From: Lachnospiraceae bacterium
Lineage (GTDB): Bacteria > Bacillota > Clostridia > Lachnospirales > Lachnospiraceae
Assembly: GCA_022769625.1 (NCBI GenBank)
Contig: JALEJP010000036.1
Coordinates: 1 to 61,018 of the forward strand
Direction: 5' to 3'
DNA: 61,018 nucleotides
Shown: piece after piece, positions 19,185-27,747 of the stretch
Position numbering within the stretch: position 1 is the stretch's first letter
Layout: every line of letters starts with the position of its first letter
The notes under the pieces: model-generated
Database searches by the model: none
Seen by the model: only the letters and a program-made list of their open reading frames with translations
Told to the model about the DNA's origin: nothing
Program-made: the position numbers and the translations under genes

Positions 19185-20999
19185 TTATTTGTCATCCAGC
19201 TTCAGCACGCTCATAAATGCTTTCTGCGGAATCTCCACGTTTCCGATCTGGCGCATACGCTTCTTGCCTTCCTTCTGTTTTTCCAGAAGCTTTCTCTTTC
19301 GGCTGATATCACCGCCATAACACTTGGCAAGCACATCCTTGCGCAGAGCCTTGACTGTCTCTCTTGCGATGATCTTGCTTCCAACGGCTGCCTGGATCGG
19401 AATCTCAAAAAGCTGTCTTGGAATCTCTTCTTTGAGTTTCTCACACATCTTTCTGCCCCGCTCATAGGCAGAATCTGCAAACACGATGAAAGAAAGTGCA
19501 TCCACCTCCTCACGGTTCACCAGGATGTCCAATTTCACAAGCTCGGAGCGTTTGTATCCCTTCATTTCATAGTCAAAGGATGCATAGCCTCTGGAACGGG
19601 ATTTCAGCGCATCGAAGAAATCGTAGATGATCTCATTTAAGGGCAGATCATATTTCAGAAGTGCTCTTGTCTCTTCCATGTATTCCATGCCAAGGTAGAT
19701 ACCTCTGCGCTCTTCACAGAGTTGCATGATGGAACCGATGTATTCGGTGGTCACCATGATCTCTGCACTTACCATCGGCTCCTCCATATATTCGATCTCG
19801 GAAGGATCCGGCAGATTGGCCGGGTTGGTCAGCTCGATCACCTCACCGTTTGTCTTGTAAACCTTGTACACAACGCCTGGCGCTGTCGTCACCAGATCCA
19901 GGTTGTATTCCCGCTCAAGGCGCTCCTGTATGATTTCAAGATGAAGAAGTCCAAGAAAGCCGCAGCGGAAACCAAAGCCAAGGGCAATGGAGGTCTCCGG
20001 TTCAAACTGCAGGGATGCGTCGTTTAACTGCAGTTTTTCCAGTGCATCCCTCAGATCCGGGTATTTCGCCCCATCCGCCGGATACATACCACAGTAGACC
20101 ATAGGATTTACCTTTTTATAGCCGGGAAGAGGCTCTGCACATGGGTGCTCTGCGTTCGTGATGGTATCTCCCACACGGGTATCTTTTACATTTTTCAGGC
20201 TGGCTGTAATGTAGCCTACCATGCCGGCACTGAGTTCATCGCAGGGAATAAACTGACCCGGTCCGAAATAGCCTACCTCTACCACTTCTGCCTGGGCACC
20301 TGTTGCCATCATACGGATCGGTGTGCCGCGTTTTACCGTCCCCTCCTTAATCCGGCAAAATACGATGACCCCCTTATAGGAATCGTAAACGGAATCAAAG
20401 ATCAGTGCCTTAAGCGGTTCCTTGGGATCTCCGCCCGGTGCCGGGATCTTTTTTACGATCTGCTCCAGAACCTCCTCCACATTCAGTCCAGTTTTTGCCG
20501 AAATCTGCGGTGCATCCTGAGCTTCGATGCCGATCACATCCTCGATCTCATTGATCACACGCTCAGGGTCGGCACTTGGAAGATCAATCTTGTTGATCAC
20601 GGGAAGGACATCCAGATCATGATCCAGTGCCAGATACACATTTGCCAGCGTCTGGGCCTCGATACCCTGGGCTGCGTCCACCACAAGCACCGCACCGTCA
20701 CAGGCTGCCAGACTTCTGGAAACCTCGTAGTTAAAATCCACATGTCCCGGGGTATCGATCAGATTGAAAATGTATTCTTCCCCGTCTTTCGCTTTATATA
20801 TGATACGCACTGTCTGTGCCTTAATCGTAATTCCGCGCTCCCGCTCCAGCTCCATATTGTCAAGAACCTGTGCCTGCATTTCACGGCTGGTCAGAAGACC
20901 TGTCATTTCGATGATGCGGTCTGCAAGCGTCGATTTGCCGTGGTCAATATGCGCAATAATACAAAAATTTCTGATTTTACTCTGGTCTATCACTGCCAC
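19185..20999 (-). CDS. lepA: Elongation factor 4 (LepA)
   Basis: Ribosomal back-translocating GTPase, 604 residues, the family length. The G domain shows [10 protein letters not shown] (G1), DTPGHVDF (G3) and NKIDLP (G4). EF-G-like domains II, III and V and the LepA-specific C-terminal domain follow. The start is a GTG at 20999, seven bases after GGAGG. It follows spoIIP across a terminator-like hairpin and precedes hemW by 42 bases. Confidence 0.98.
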   Translation of the reverse strand: MAVIDQSKIRNFCIIAHIDHGKSTLADRIIEMTGLLTSREMQAQVLDNMELERERGITIKAQTVRIIYKAKDGEEYIFNLIDTPGHVDFNYEVSRSLAACDGAVLVVDAAQGIEAQTLANVYLALDHDLDVLPVINKIDLPSADPERVINEIEDVIGIEAQDAPQISAKTGLNVEEVLEQIVKKIPAPGGDPKEPLKALIFDSVYDSYKGVIVFCRIKEGTVKRGTPIRMMATGAQAEVVEVGYFGPGQFIPCDELSAGMVGYITASLKNVKDTRVGDTITNAEHPCAEPLPGYKKVNPMVYCGMYPADGAKYPDLRDALEKLQLNDASLQFEPETSIALGFGFRCGFLGLLHLEIIQERLEREYNLDLVTTAPGVVYKVYKTNGEVIELTNPANLPDPSEIEYMEEPMVSAEIMVTTEYIGSIMQLCEERRGIYLGMEYMEETRALLKYDLPLNEIIYDFFDALKSRSRGYASFDYEMKGYKRSELVKLDILVNREEVDALSFIVFADSAYERGRKMCEKLKEEIPRQLFEIPIQAAVGSKIIARETVKALRKDVLAKCYGGDISRKRKLLEKQKEGKKRMRQIGNVEIPQKAFMSVLKLDDK

Positions 21000-21075
21000 A
21001 ACTATTCCTCCTATGTGGGTTTGTCAATGCTCTAACTGGCATTTTAGCACATGTTCTTATTATCTGGCAACAACG

Positions 21076-21119
21076 AAATCCGGCATATTTCCATTCGTCT
21101 TCGGCAAAATGCCGGATTT
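21076..21119 (-). terminator. Terminator between spoIIP and lepA
   Basis: An 11-bp stem AAATCCGGCAT/ATGCCGGATTT starting about 10 bases after the spoIIP stop codon, followed by CGTTGTTG. The U-tract is weak, so some read-through into lepA is likely. Confidence 0.6.
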
Positions 21120-21128
21120 TATCAGACA

Positions 21129-22343
21129 TCACTTTCCGCTTAAAACCATATCAAGGATATCTGCCAGCGGTTCCATCGCATTTTTCTCCTCTTCCACAGT
21201 ATTCAGCTGACTTCCCGCCTCCACAAGCAGTGCTCTTGGCCTCAAATGCAGATTATAGCGCAGACTCTGCAAATAGATATTTCTGGTAAATCCAGGATAG
21301 TATTCTTCCGCCTTCAGCTGCAGCTGAAAGGAAAAGGCCAGATTTTCCGCAATGTAGGGGTTTGGCAGATAATCAATTGCTCCATTTCGCGCCGTTCGGC
21401 TTAACCCATTAAAAAACATAATTTTCGCTGTCGGTTTTCCGTTGATATCCGTGACCATTTTTTCCCCATCCAATCCATCCCGGTGCAGATCGATCACAAC
21501 CTCCACCGAAGGGTTTTCCTCCAGGATCTGACTGATCTCTGCCTCCGCCAGATTGTATGCCGCATTCCGATCCAGCTTCCCGTCGATCATATCAAAGACA
21601 CTTGTATTATGGATCACGCAGTAACCGTATTTTTCCGTCAGAAGCTCTGTCAGATAATCTCCCATGCCCACGATCGTGGCAGAGACATCCCCTGACACCG
21701 AGTCAGCAAATGCTTCCTGCGAATGTGTGTGATAAATCAGGATCTGCGGTTTCCCGGCATTCTTTTCGATTTGCATCTCCGGCGACAGCAGTGCATCTGC
21801 ATTGATCTGCGCCGGATCTGCTGTCGTAGAAGCATCCACTGTGTAATAGTTTTCCAAAAGATAAGTAAAATCCTGCAGTGCATCCAGATTGACTTCTGCT
21901 GCCTTCGTACGTGCTTCCTTTTTTCTGTCTTTTTTCTGCTTTTTGTCTGTTTCTTCTTTTTTCTCTGTTTCTTCTTGCTTCTGGGTTTCCGTCTCAGGAA
22001 TCACATCCGCTGCCCCCTCTGTTTCCGCCGGAAGATACGTCTCGGTCTCTGTTTCTGCTGAATCCTCCAGAACGATCAGTTCATCCCTGTCCTCCTGCAA
22101 ATAAGCCTCTTTGCTCTCCCAGTAGGCAAACAGAGGAATGGTTTCTTTTAACAGGACATCCAGCCAGCTTTGTCTGCCGCTTTTTCCCGAATATGTAACA
22201 GCTGGCGCGCATGCTTTTGCCGCCGCATGCTCCAGCCGTCCGTCTCCGCCAACAAGTGCCAGCCCTTTTACCAGGACATAAAGCCCAAGGCCTAAAATTG
22301 CCGCCCATACGCTTCCATGTATCCATTTCCCCAAACGCTTCAT
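21129..22343 (-). CDS. spoIIP: Stage II sporulation protein P (SpoIIP)
   Basis: Peptidoglycan amidase and endopeptidase that, with SpoIID and SpoIIM, degrades septal wall during engulfment. An N-terminal signal anchor lies at about residues 10-30. A Glu/Thr/Lys-rich linker with low complexity (about 95-150) follows, then the SpoIIP catalytic domain, with ligand candidates in YHTHSQEAF, DLHRD and LVEAGSQ. Length 404. Neighbouring gpr upstream confirms a sporulation pair, usually under compartment-specific sigma factors. Confidence 0.93.
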   Translation of the reverse strand: MKRLGKWIHGSVWAAILGLGLYVLVKGLALVGGDGRLEHAAAKACAPAVTYSGKSGRQSWLDVLLKETIPLFAYWESKEAYLQEDRDELIVLEDSAETETETYLPAETEGAADVIPETETQKQEETEKKEETDKKQKKDRKKEARTKAAEVNLDALQDFTYLLENYYTVDASTTADPAQINADALLSPEMQIEKNAGKPQILIYHTHSQEAFADSVSGDVSATIVGMGDYLTELLTEKYGYCVIHNTSVFDMIDGKLDRNAAYNLAEAEISQILEENPSVEVVIDLHRDGLDGEKMVTDINGKPTAKIMFFNGLSRTARNGAIDYLPNPYIAENLAFSFQLQLKAEEYYPGFTRNIYLQSLRYNLHLRPRALLVEAGSQLNTVEEEKNAMEPLADILDMVLSGK

Positions 22344-22407
22344 GCCCTCACCCCATTCATAGAAGTATATGAACAGGCTCTTTTCTTTATGCCGCTGCAG
22401 GCCATGC

Positions 22408-23346
22408 TCAGCCCTGCGTGTGTTCCCCTTTCCCGGCAGTCAGCTGCAGCGCAATATTCAGCCCCTCCGAAATCGTATAGCTCAGTCTCTTTACCGTTTC
22501 ATCAATATCCTTTGGTGTCACATACATGGTATTTAAATGAGAGGGGATCATCTCCCTTATCAGCTGATAGTTTTCCACACAGTTTTCCGTTTCCAGGACA
22601 CTCACCAGATTTTCCATGGCATCGTTGACAATCGTGGCCGCATCCACTACGGTGGGCACACCGATGGCGATCACCGGGATGCCAAGCACCTGTTCATTCA
22701 GGCCGTTTCTGTGGTTTCCCACGCCGGATCCCGGATTGATGCCCGTGTCGGTGATCTGGATCGTCCGATTCAGCCTCCTGGTGCTCCTTGCTGCCAGGGC
22801 ATCAATGGCAATAACCAGATCCGGTTGGGTTTCCTTCACCACGCCTTTTACGATTTCCAGTGTCTCCATTCCAGTCTGCGCCATCACACCGGGTACGATT
22901 CCGCTGATGGCATTCATTTTTTCTCCGCCCGGATAGGCTGCTCCATATTCCTGGATCACATGGCGGGTTATGCGGATATTGTTCACCACATTGGGTCCAA
23001 GCGCATCCGGTGTCACCTCACGGTTTCCAAGCCCTACGATCAGAACCGACTTTTCCTCCTCCCCCATAAGCTTTTTCAGATGACCGGCCAGCTCCTTTGA
23101 GATTTCTCTGTGATAATCTTCATCGGACATGGACATGTTTGGCGCTTCCATGGTAATGTAGGTTCCCACCGGTTTTCCCATCGTCTTTGCTCCGTTTTCC
23201 GTCTCAATTACCACGGTAGTCGTGCGGATCTCCAGCTCCTCATTTTCCTCTTCCTCCACGCGAACCCCGCGTATCTTCACATCTTCCTCAAAGCTTTCCC
23301 TCGCTTCCAGTGCCAAATCGGTACGAATCTGAAACCTTCCAAGCAT
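22408..23346 (-). CDS. gpr: Spore protease GPR
   Basis: Aspartic-type endopeptidase (family A25) that degrades alpha/beta small acid-soluble spore proteins at germination. The conserved propeptide-region motif RTDLALEARE is near the N-terminus. The core motifs VGLGNREVTPDALGP and DALAARS-xxRLNRTIQ are present, as is SGVGNHR. The ATG at 23346 (312 residues) has an AAGGAG site at proper spacing; the ATG two codons earlier sits on that site. A likely substrate, the SspF-like protein, is encoded 1.6 kb away. Confidence 0.95.
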   Translation of the reverse strand: MLGRFQIRTDLALEARESFEEDVKIRGVRVEEEENEELEIRTTTVVIETENGAKTMGKPVGTYITMEAPNMSMSDEDYHREISKELAGHLKKLMGEEEKSVLIVGLGNREVTPDALGPNVVNNIRITRHVIQEYGAAYPGGEKMNAISGIVPGVMAQTGMETLEIVKGVVKETQPDLVIAIDALAARSTRRLNRTIQITDTGINPGSGVGNHRNGLNEQVLGIPVIAIGVPTVVDAATIVNDAMENLVSVLETENCVENYQLIREMIPSHLNTMYVTPKDIDETVKRLSYTISEGLNIALQLTAGKGEHTQG

Positions 23347-23425
23347 AAGCATTCTCCTTCTTCCTTTTTTGATAGCTTTCCCTTTTTTCTGCCGCCTATG
23401 TATGAGAAAAACTTCATTTTCCCTA

Positions 23426-23454
23426 TTGACATTTGGGAATCTTTGGGCTAAACT
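23426..23454 (+). promoter_or_regulatory. Sigma-A promoter of rpsT
   Basis: TTGACA and TAAACT with a 17-base spacer, giving a leader of about 100 bases before rpsT. The -35 region overlaps TCAATA on the other strand. That element, with CATACAT nearby (23397-23404), might be a forespore promoter of gpr, although the spacing of 19 bases is long for it. Confidence 0.75.
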
Positions 23455-23560
23455 ATATGAGTATGTTTAGAGTATGTTTGCATTAGAACGTCCGTGTCCG
23501 GCTTTAATGAAACAGAAATAATATCTTAAAAACAAGTCTAAAAAGTTGGAGGTGTACAGA

Positions 23561-23824
23561 TTGGCTAACATCAAGTCTGCAAAGAAGAGAATTCTGGTTA
23601 ACAGAACAAAAGCTGAGCACAACAAATCAATCAGATCTGCTGTGAAGACTTCTATCAAAAAAGTAGAAGCTGCTGTTGCGAAAAACGACAAAGAAGCTGC
23701 AGTAAACGCACTGGGCGCTGCTACTGCTACCATCAGCAAAGCTGCTTCAAAAGGCGTTTACCACAAGAACAACGCTGCCAGAAAAGTTTCTCGTTTAGCA
23801 AAAGCTGTAAACGGCTTAAAATAA
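23561..23824 (+). CDS. rpsT: Ribosomal protein S20
   Basis: Primary 16S rRNA binder of the small subunit, 87 residues, Ala/Lys-rich and helical. ANIKSAKKRI at the N-terminus and KGVYHKNNAARKVSRL near the C-terminus are family signatures. The start is a TTG at 23561, seven bases after GGAGGT; a second in-frame TTG overlapping the ribosome binding site would add five residues and is not supported. A TTG start may limit expression, as for S20 in enterobacteria. The gene is divergent from gpr and ends in a strong terminator. Confidence 0.96.
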   Translation: MANIKSAKKRILVNRTKAEHNKSIRSAVKTSIKKVEAAVAKNDKEAAVNALGAATATISKAASKGVYHKNNAARKVSRLAKAVNGLK

Positions 23825-23846
23825 ACAAACCAATTTTGAAATAGAT

Positions 23847-23882
23847 AACCCATCAGGTCCCGTCAGCCTGATGGGTTTTTTG
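23847..23882 (+). terminator. Rho-independent terminator of rpsT
   Basis: An 11-bp stem AACCCATCAGG/CCTGATGGGTT followed by a run of T. Confidence 0.92.
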
Positions 23883-23947
23883 TTGCCCTGTATCCGAAGG
23901 CAGCTGCAAACGACAGGTTCTGCAGATATCACCTTACGGTATGTTTT

Positions 23948-24925
23948 TCACCTGGAATACTTTACCAACAGAAACTCCACACTCATCACATCGTTCATGC
24001 GCCCTGTCTTTACCGCCTCTTCCATCTCCACACAGTCACGCACCGCCTGTCTGAGCCCATCCAGCGTAAAGCACTCTGCCTGCCTGATATAGTTGCGGAC
24101 GATGAACCCCGCCATTTTCAGACGTTCTCCGATCGCTTTCCCGTCATATCCGCTCTGACGCAGTTCTTTCACCTGCATCAGCAGATTAAACTGTCTGGTG
24201 ATCAGATAGAGGATACGCATGGGCGGCTCCTTCAGGGCCAGCAGATCGTAATAAAGCTCCATGGCACGTTTCTGTTTCTTTTCCGCCATTGCGTTGATCA
24301 TCTCGAAAATCTTGTTTTCCGTCTGTCCGCAGCAGATCATCTGCACATCTTCTTCATTTATCGTATCCCGTTCCATGCAGTAACAGATCAGCTTTTCCAG
24401 CTCCTGGCGGATCCGCTCCATATCCGTACCGGTCCGCTCCAGAAACAAAGTCATGGCAGACCGGGTAATCTGCTTGTTCTCCTGATTCAGTATGCCAAGG
24501 ATCCATCTGGTCAGTGTTTTTTCATCCTGGGATGTAAATTCCACCACCCTGCCTTTTGCTTTTACCGCCTTATAAAGCTTTCCCCGTTTGTCCACCTCAT
24601 TCTCCACAAACAGTAAAATCGTTCCCTCCGGTATGACCGGTATATACTCAGCCAGCTGCGGAGAAGCATTTTTGAAAAATCCGCTGTCCTCCAGCAAAAT
24701 CAGTCGATGCTCTGCAAAAAAAGGCATGGTTTCCGCCTGGGCGATCACCTCATTCACATCGATTCCTTTTCCGGAATATACACTCAGATTCATGGTATCC
24801 CCATCCGGCAGAACCGCATCCCTTAGTTTTTTCTTGTACTGCTGTTTTAAGTACACCTCTTCCCCATAAAAGAGGTACACCTGTTTCAAGCTGTTGTTTT
24901 TTATATCCTCCGTCACGGATTTCAT
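23948..24925 (-). CDS. holA: DNA polymerase III delta subunit HolA
   Basis: Clamp-loader subunit that opens the beta clamp. The 325-residue protein starts MKSVTEDIKN and has VYLFYGEEVYL, the degenerate P-loop region of delta. SGFFKN and FVENEVDKRGKLYKAV follow, with the C-terminal collar helices at the end. GAGGAG precedes the ATG. In Firmicutes holA normally neighbours rpsT, as here. The upstream gene is a spore protein, 25 bases away. Confidence 0.93.
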   Translation of the reverse strand: MKSVTEDIKNNSLKQVYLFYGEEVYLKQQYKKKLRDAVLPDGDTMNLSVYSGKGIDVNEVIAQAETMPFFAEHRLILLEDSGFFKNASPQLAEYIPVIPEGTILLFVENEVDKRGKLYKAVKAKGRVVEFTSQDEKTLTRWILGILNQENKQITRSAMTLFLERTGTDMERIRQELEKLICYCMERDTINEEDVQMICCGQTENKIFEMINAMAEKKQKRAMELYYDLLALKEPPMRILYLITRQFNLLMQVKELRQSGYDGKAIGERLKMAGFIVRNYIRQAECFTLDGLRQAVRDCVEMEEAVKTGRMNDVMSVEFLLVKYSR

Positions 24926-24950
24926 GATCGTTCTCCTCTGTCCTTCGGAA

Positions 24951-25148
24951 CTACTGTATCTGGTTCAGCTCCCTTTTTCTTCTGGTCATCAGACCTCCGA
25001 TGCGCCCCGTCTCCTTTGCTGTAAGCGCCCTCCATCCATGCTCCAGAACCTTATCCAGCAGTCCCAGTTCTTCTGCAATTTCGTATTTTAGTTCTTCCTC
25101 CGGTGTCAGATTGCTCAGATTAATTTTTTCTTCTTTTTTCTTAGACAT
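24951..25148 (-). CDS. Small acid-soluble spore protein, alpha/beta-type (SspF/Ssp4-like)
   Basis: A 65-residue basic protein with the alpha/beta SASP pattern KYEIAEELGL, then GWRALTAKETGRIGGLMTRRK. EIA-E is the kind of site that GPR cleaves. Such proteins coat forespore DNA or are minor SASPs made late in sporulation. The ATG at 25148 is preferred because AAGGGG lies nine bases upstream; the ATG at 25157 abuts that site. A sigma-G type promoter lies directly upstream, which strongly supports the assignment. Confidence 0.82.
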   Translation of the reverse strand: MSKKKEEKINLSNLTPEEELKYEIAEELGLLDKVLEHGWRALTAKETGRIGGLMTRRKRELNQIQ

Positions 25149-25173
25149 AAAGACCATACCCCTTTCTCTTCTG

Positions 25174-25203
25174 GAGTATGGTCTCCTTTTCTGATTTTAT
25201 TCA
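25174..25203 (-). promoter_or_regulatory. Forespore sigma-G-type promoter
   Basis: TGAATA (25203-25198) and CATACTC (25180-25174) with a 17-base spacer, matching the Bacillus sigma-G consensus TGAATA / CATACTA at all but one position. It drives the SspF-like gene. Confidence 0.75.
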
Positions 25204-25212
25204 TGCAGATCC

Positions 25213-25398
25213 TTAATATTCATCCGGAATTATGATAGCAGCAACGATGTAAATAATCAATCCTGTACTTGTACATCCCAGAAGCACGCACAGCAGACGG
25301 ACCAGCGTGGGATCAATATTGAAATATTCTCCGATTCCTCCGCATACGCCGCAGATTACTCTGTTTGATCTTGATTTGTAAAGTCTTTTCGGTTCCAT
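25213..25398 (-). CDS. PspC-domain small membrane protein
   Basis: A 61-residue protein made almost entirely of a PspC domain: basic start KRLYKSRSN, the CGVCGGIGEYF motif, one helix LVRLLCVLLG and a second hydrophobic segment ending IIPDEY. Proteins of this kind sense or answer envelope stress. It is last in the padR-DUF1700-DUF4097-pspC run, which points to an envelope-stress module. A GGAGG site is present. Confidence 0.85.
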   Translation of the reverse strand: MEPKRLYKSRSNRVICGVCGGIGEYFNIDPTLVRLLCVLLGCTSTGLIIYIVAAIIIPDEY

Positions 25399-25425
25399 TG
25401 AAACTCCTCCTTGTTTTTTTAAATC

Positions 25426-26217
25426 TTATTCAGAAAAATGTATTTTGATATCGCCTACGCCACATTCCACAGACATCATCTGTTTGGCGCCGTTATCCAC
25501 ACTTCGCTCAGCTCCCATTCCATCCAGAAAATCCATTTCTCCGATGGATGCACTGCCGACACCGCAGTCAATGTCATAATTAAAATCCTTCTCATTCTGT
25601 GCAAGCTTCATGGAAATACTGCCCACTCCACAGTCAATATCTGCATTGCCGGTGACACTCCCATCGAAATCAATCTCACCCACACCGCAGTTCATAACCA
25701 GTTCTTCGGTATCCAGGGATACAATCTTCAGTTCTCCGGTTCCTACCTCAATTTCAGTTGCCTGAAATTTCATATTCTCCGGTATGGTCAGATAAATCTG
25801 CGCGCTGTCATCCTTCGAATTCAGAAAGGAAAGAAACCCTTTCCGGTTATCTGAGATTTCAAGTGTGTCACCTTTCTGTCTGCATCGAACCTTTCCATCC
25901 GCTTCCTTTGGAATGGTCACCCTGATTTCCTGTCCGGTTCCTTTATGGATTTCCATCCCGGCATAGTTCAGTTCAATATCCAGGAATGAAACATCATCGA
26001 AACTCTGAACCACGCCATCTGCGGTCTGCTTTGCATCTGACGACAGGTCATCCGAAAAATCCTCTCCTGCGTCCTTAACACGGTTCTTTAACCCCTGCAG
26101 ATCTGCCTGAAGTTCTCCACTGTTGATGCCAATCACCATAGCTGCCGTGCAAAGTCCGATGCCGCATGCCCCAAAAATACCCGCAGCAATCAGTGCCGCT
26201 TTGTGATGTCCTCTCAA
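25426..26217 (-). CDS. DUF4097 putative adhesin/envelope-stress protein
   Basis: A 263-residue protein with an N-terminal membrane segment (about residues 8-30) and a C-terminal right-handed beta-solenoid-like region with a repeating pattern 'xxxxCGVG': NCGVGEID, DCGVGSIS, DCGVGSAS and ECGVGDIK. This is the DUF4097/DUF4098 repeat found in LiaG- and YvlB-like proteins. The start is a TTG whose last base begins the overlap with the upstream stop codon, nine bases after AAGGAGG. It is translationally coupled to the DUF1700 gene. Confidence 0.85.
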   Translation of the reverse strand: MRGHHKAALIAAGIFGACGIGLCTAAMVIGINSGELQADLQGLKNRVKDAGEDFSDDLSSDAKQTADGVVQSFDDVSFLDIELNYAGMEIHKGTGQEIRVTIPKEADGKVRCRQKGDTLEISDNRKGFLSFLNSKDDSAQIYLTIPENMKFQATEIEVGTGELKIVSLDTEELVMNCGVGEIDFDGSVTGNADIDCGVGSISMKLAQNEKDFNYDIDCGVGSASIGEMDFLDGMGAERSVDNGAKQMMSVECGVGDIKIHFSE

Positions 26218-26957
26218 GCCTCATGCCTCCTTCCTTTGAAAATCCTTTTTAAAACTGACTTTATGGCACCAAGCACTGCCGGAATCACTTTACTGCACAG
26301 CCATCCAAACAAAATACTGAGCACAATGCCAAATGCAATCCCAAAGCATCCAATTCCGCAGTAGAGAAAACCAAGTGCCGGATCTGTAAATACTTTTGCG
26401 ACACCAAGGCCGATCATTCCGGCTCCCGCAGCATAAGCCCCAACCGTAACCCCGATCATGCCGGCAAACAATCCAAAAATCATCCCAAGCAGTCCGCCGA
26501 GCATTTTCAGAACGCCGCCCGCCATGCCAAACACCATACTCAGAAGTCCGTCTGCCACGGAAAACAGAACGGCAAGAAATACTCCAAGCCATATAACACG
26601 CATCAGATTACTCTGCCTCTCCCACCAGTCCCGGAATCTTTTCTTCTGCTCCGAATATTTCCCGCCTCTGCCTTCATACTTTTCCGGGCTTTTTCTTTCC
26701 TCACAGAATCTGGCATCCTCACATCCCTTTTCCGTATAGGTGATATCGTCTTCGTGCTCTCTGCCGCCGTACAGATCATCCTTCACCTCATCTGCCACCC
26801 TGTGTGGGCTTCCAAGCCTCTGTATGATCTCTTCTTCCCGGTCTTTTCCTGCTTCCTCAAAGCATCCCTCATAATAGTCCAGTGCAGCCCTGCGCTCCTC
26901 CTTCGGGATATCTCCCAGCAAAGCCTCCAGCTGTTCCATAAACTCTTTCCTGTTCAC
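26214..26957 (-). CDS. DUF1700 membrane protein
   Basis: A 247-residue protein. The N-terminal 65 residues are the DUF1700 segment (FMEQLEALLGDIPKEERRAALDYYEG, with LGSPHRVADEV). A charged linker is followed by Gly-rich hydrophobic helices, and the C-terminus is basic. DUF1700 proteins are regularly encoded after PadR regulators and before DUF4097 proteins, as here. A GTG start overlaps the padR stop codon (GTGA), indicating translational coupling. Confidence 0.87.
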   Translation of the reverse strand: MNRKEFMEQLEALLGDIPKEERRAALDYYEGCFEEAGKDREEEIIQRLGSPHRVADEVKDDLYGGREHEDDITYTEKGCEDARFCEERKSPEKYEGRGGKYSEQKKRFRDWWERQSNLMRVIWLGVFLAVLFSVADGLLSMVFGMAGGVLKMLGGLLGMIFGLFAGMIGVTVGAYAAGAGMIGLGVAKVFTDPALGFLYCGIGCFGIAFGIVLSILFGWLCSKVIPAVLGAIKSVLKRIFKGRRHEA

Positions 26958-27277
26958 TCCAGATCACCTCCATCAAAAATCCTGCTGATACGTGCAGAAT
27001 ACTCTTTCCACTCCGACTCATACAGATGCAGCTGAACCATCCCCCGCTCTGTAATCTTATAATAACGACGGTTACGCCCTCCAAATTCCATATCATACAC
27101 TTCCAGACATCCATCCTTCAAAAGCCTGCGCAGCACCGGATACAGAGTGGATTCTGAAACTTCCAGTGCTTTTCTGACATCCTGGGTGATCCGATATCCG
27201 TAAGTACCCTGTTCCTCCTTGGAAACAACAGCAAGTACAATCGCATCCAAAAGAGCCGCTCCAGTATTAAAAACCAT
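26954..27277 (-). CDS. PadR-family transcriptional regulator
   Basis: A 107-residue winged-helix regulator with YGYRITQDVRKALEVSESTLYPVLRRL, the PadR signature, and GGRNRRYYKIT in the wing. It lacks a long C-terminal effector domain, so it belongs to the short PadR-s2 class. It heads the padR-DUF1700-DUF4097-pspC unit and probably represses it. The ATG at 27277 lies downstream of GAGGAGGG. Confidence 0.9.
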   Translation of the reverse strand: MVFNTGAALLDAIVLAVVSKEEQGTYGYRITQDVRKALEVSESTLYPVLRRLLKDGCLEVYDMEFGGRNRRYYKITERGMVQLHLYESEWKEYSARISRIFDGGDLE

Positions 27278-27372
27278 GCCATCCCTCCTCACCAAAAATC
27301 CACATCGACGCTTTCAAAAACGCGAAATCCAACCAGAATAGGAAAAACTTTCAAACCTGATTATTTTATAAT

Positions 27373-27559
27373 ATGAGCCAAGGGACAAATGGACATAAAA
27401 TACATGCTCGCATGTATTTTTATGTCTATTGGGCCCGCAAAACATGAGCAAGCAGCCATTTTTCGCAGAAAAATGAGCGGATTGTGAATGTTTTCGTCGA
27501 TTTTGGGAGTGCAAAGCACGGAAAAATCGACGTTAGGCTCATTTGTCGGGTAACTCATA
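27373..27559 (+). repeat. Structured intergenic repeat, copy D (full length, divergent)
   Basis: Ends TATGAG/CTCATA and GACAAATG/CATTTGTC form a terminal stem. Inside lie H1, a perfect 16-base-arm palindrome (27393-27426); H2 CATTTTTC/GAAAAATG (27457-27475); and H3 CGTCGATTTT/AAAATCGACG (27495-27504, 27523-27532) with inner GTGC/GCAC. Compared with copy B, H3 pairs change on both arms (G-C to C-G, C-G to T-A, and swaps in the inner stem), which preserves pairing. It lies in the predicted 5' leader of padR, on the opposite strand to it. Confidence 0.88.
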
Positions 27560-27578
27560 ATATTGTTATGTTTCCAAT

Positions 27579-27607
27579 ACTATACATCATATAATATAGG
27601 TTGTCAA
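27579..27607 (-). promoter_or_regulatory. Sigma-A promoter of the padR operon
   Basis: TTGACA (27607-27602) and TATAGT (27584-27579) with a 17-base spacer. The spacer and -10 carry a CTATA-N10-TATAG dyad, a candidate PadR operator. Transcription would run through repeat copy D before padR. Confidence 0.7.
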
Positions 27608-27644
27608 GCAATATATACACATTTCTCACATTTTTTACAGCAGG

Positions 27645-27699
27645 CGAAAAATGAATGAGGCAAAAACAATCATCAAAAAAATGATTCTCTTTGCCTCAT
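27645..27699 (-). terminator. Terminator of the hem operon
   Basis: A nested stem: outer ATGAGGCAAA/TTTGCCTCAT (27655-27664 and 27690-27699) and inner AATCAT/ATGATT. On the minus strand it is followed by TTCATTTTT. It lies 48 bases after the hemL stop codon. Confidence 0.75.
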
Positions 27700-27747
27700 C
27701 TGCTATCAATATCACAAATATTCCTTTTATTATGCCCTGCTTTCTCT

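Noticed and set aside
23388-23431. Forespore promoter for gpr (TCAATA and CATACAT)
   Set aside because: The two elements are 19 bases apart, longer than the 17-18 usual for sigma-G, so it was not listed as a feature.
27314-27558. Two overlapping frames of about 65 codons near 27.4 kb
   Set aside because: They are read from repeat copy D, and a similar peptide appears in stub E; the matches reflect the repeat, not a gene.
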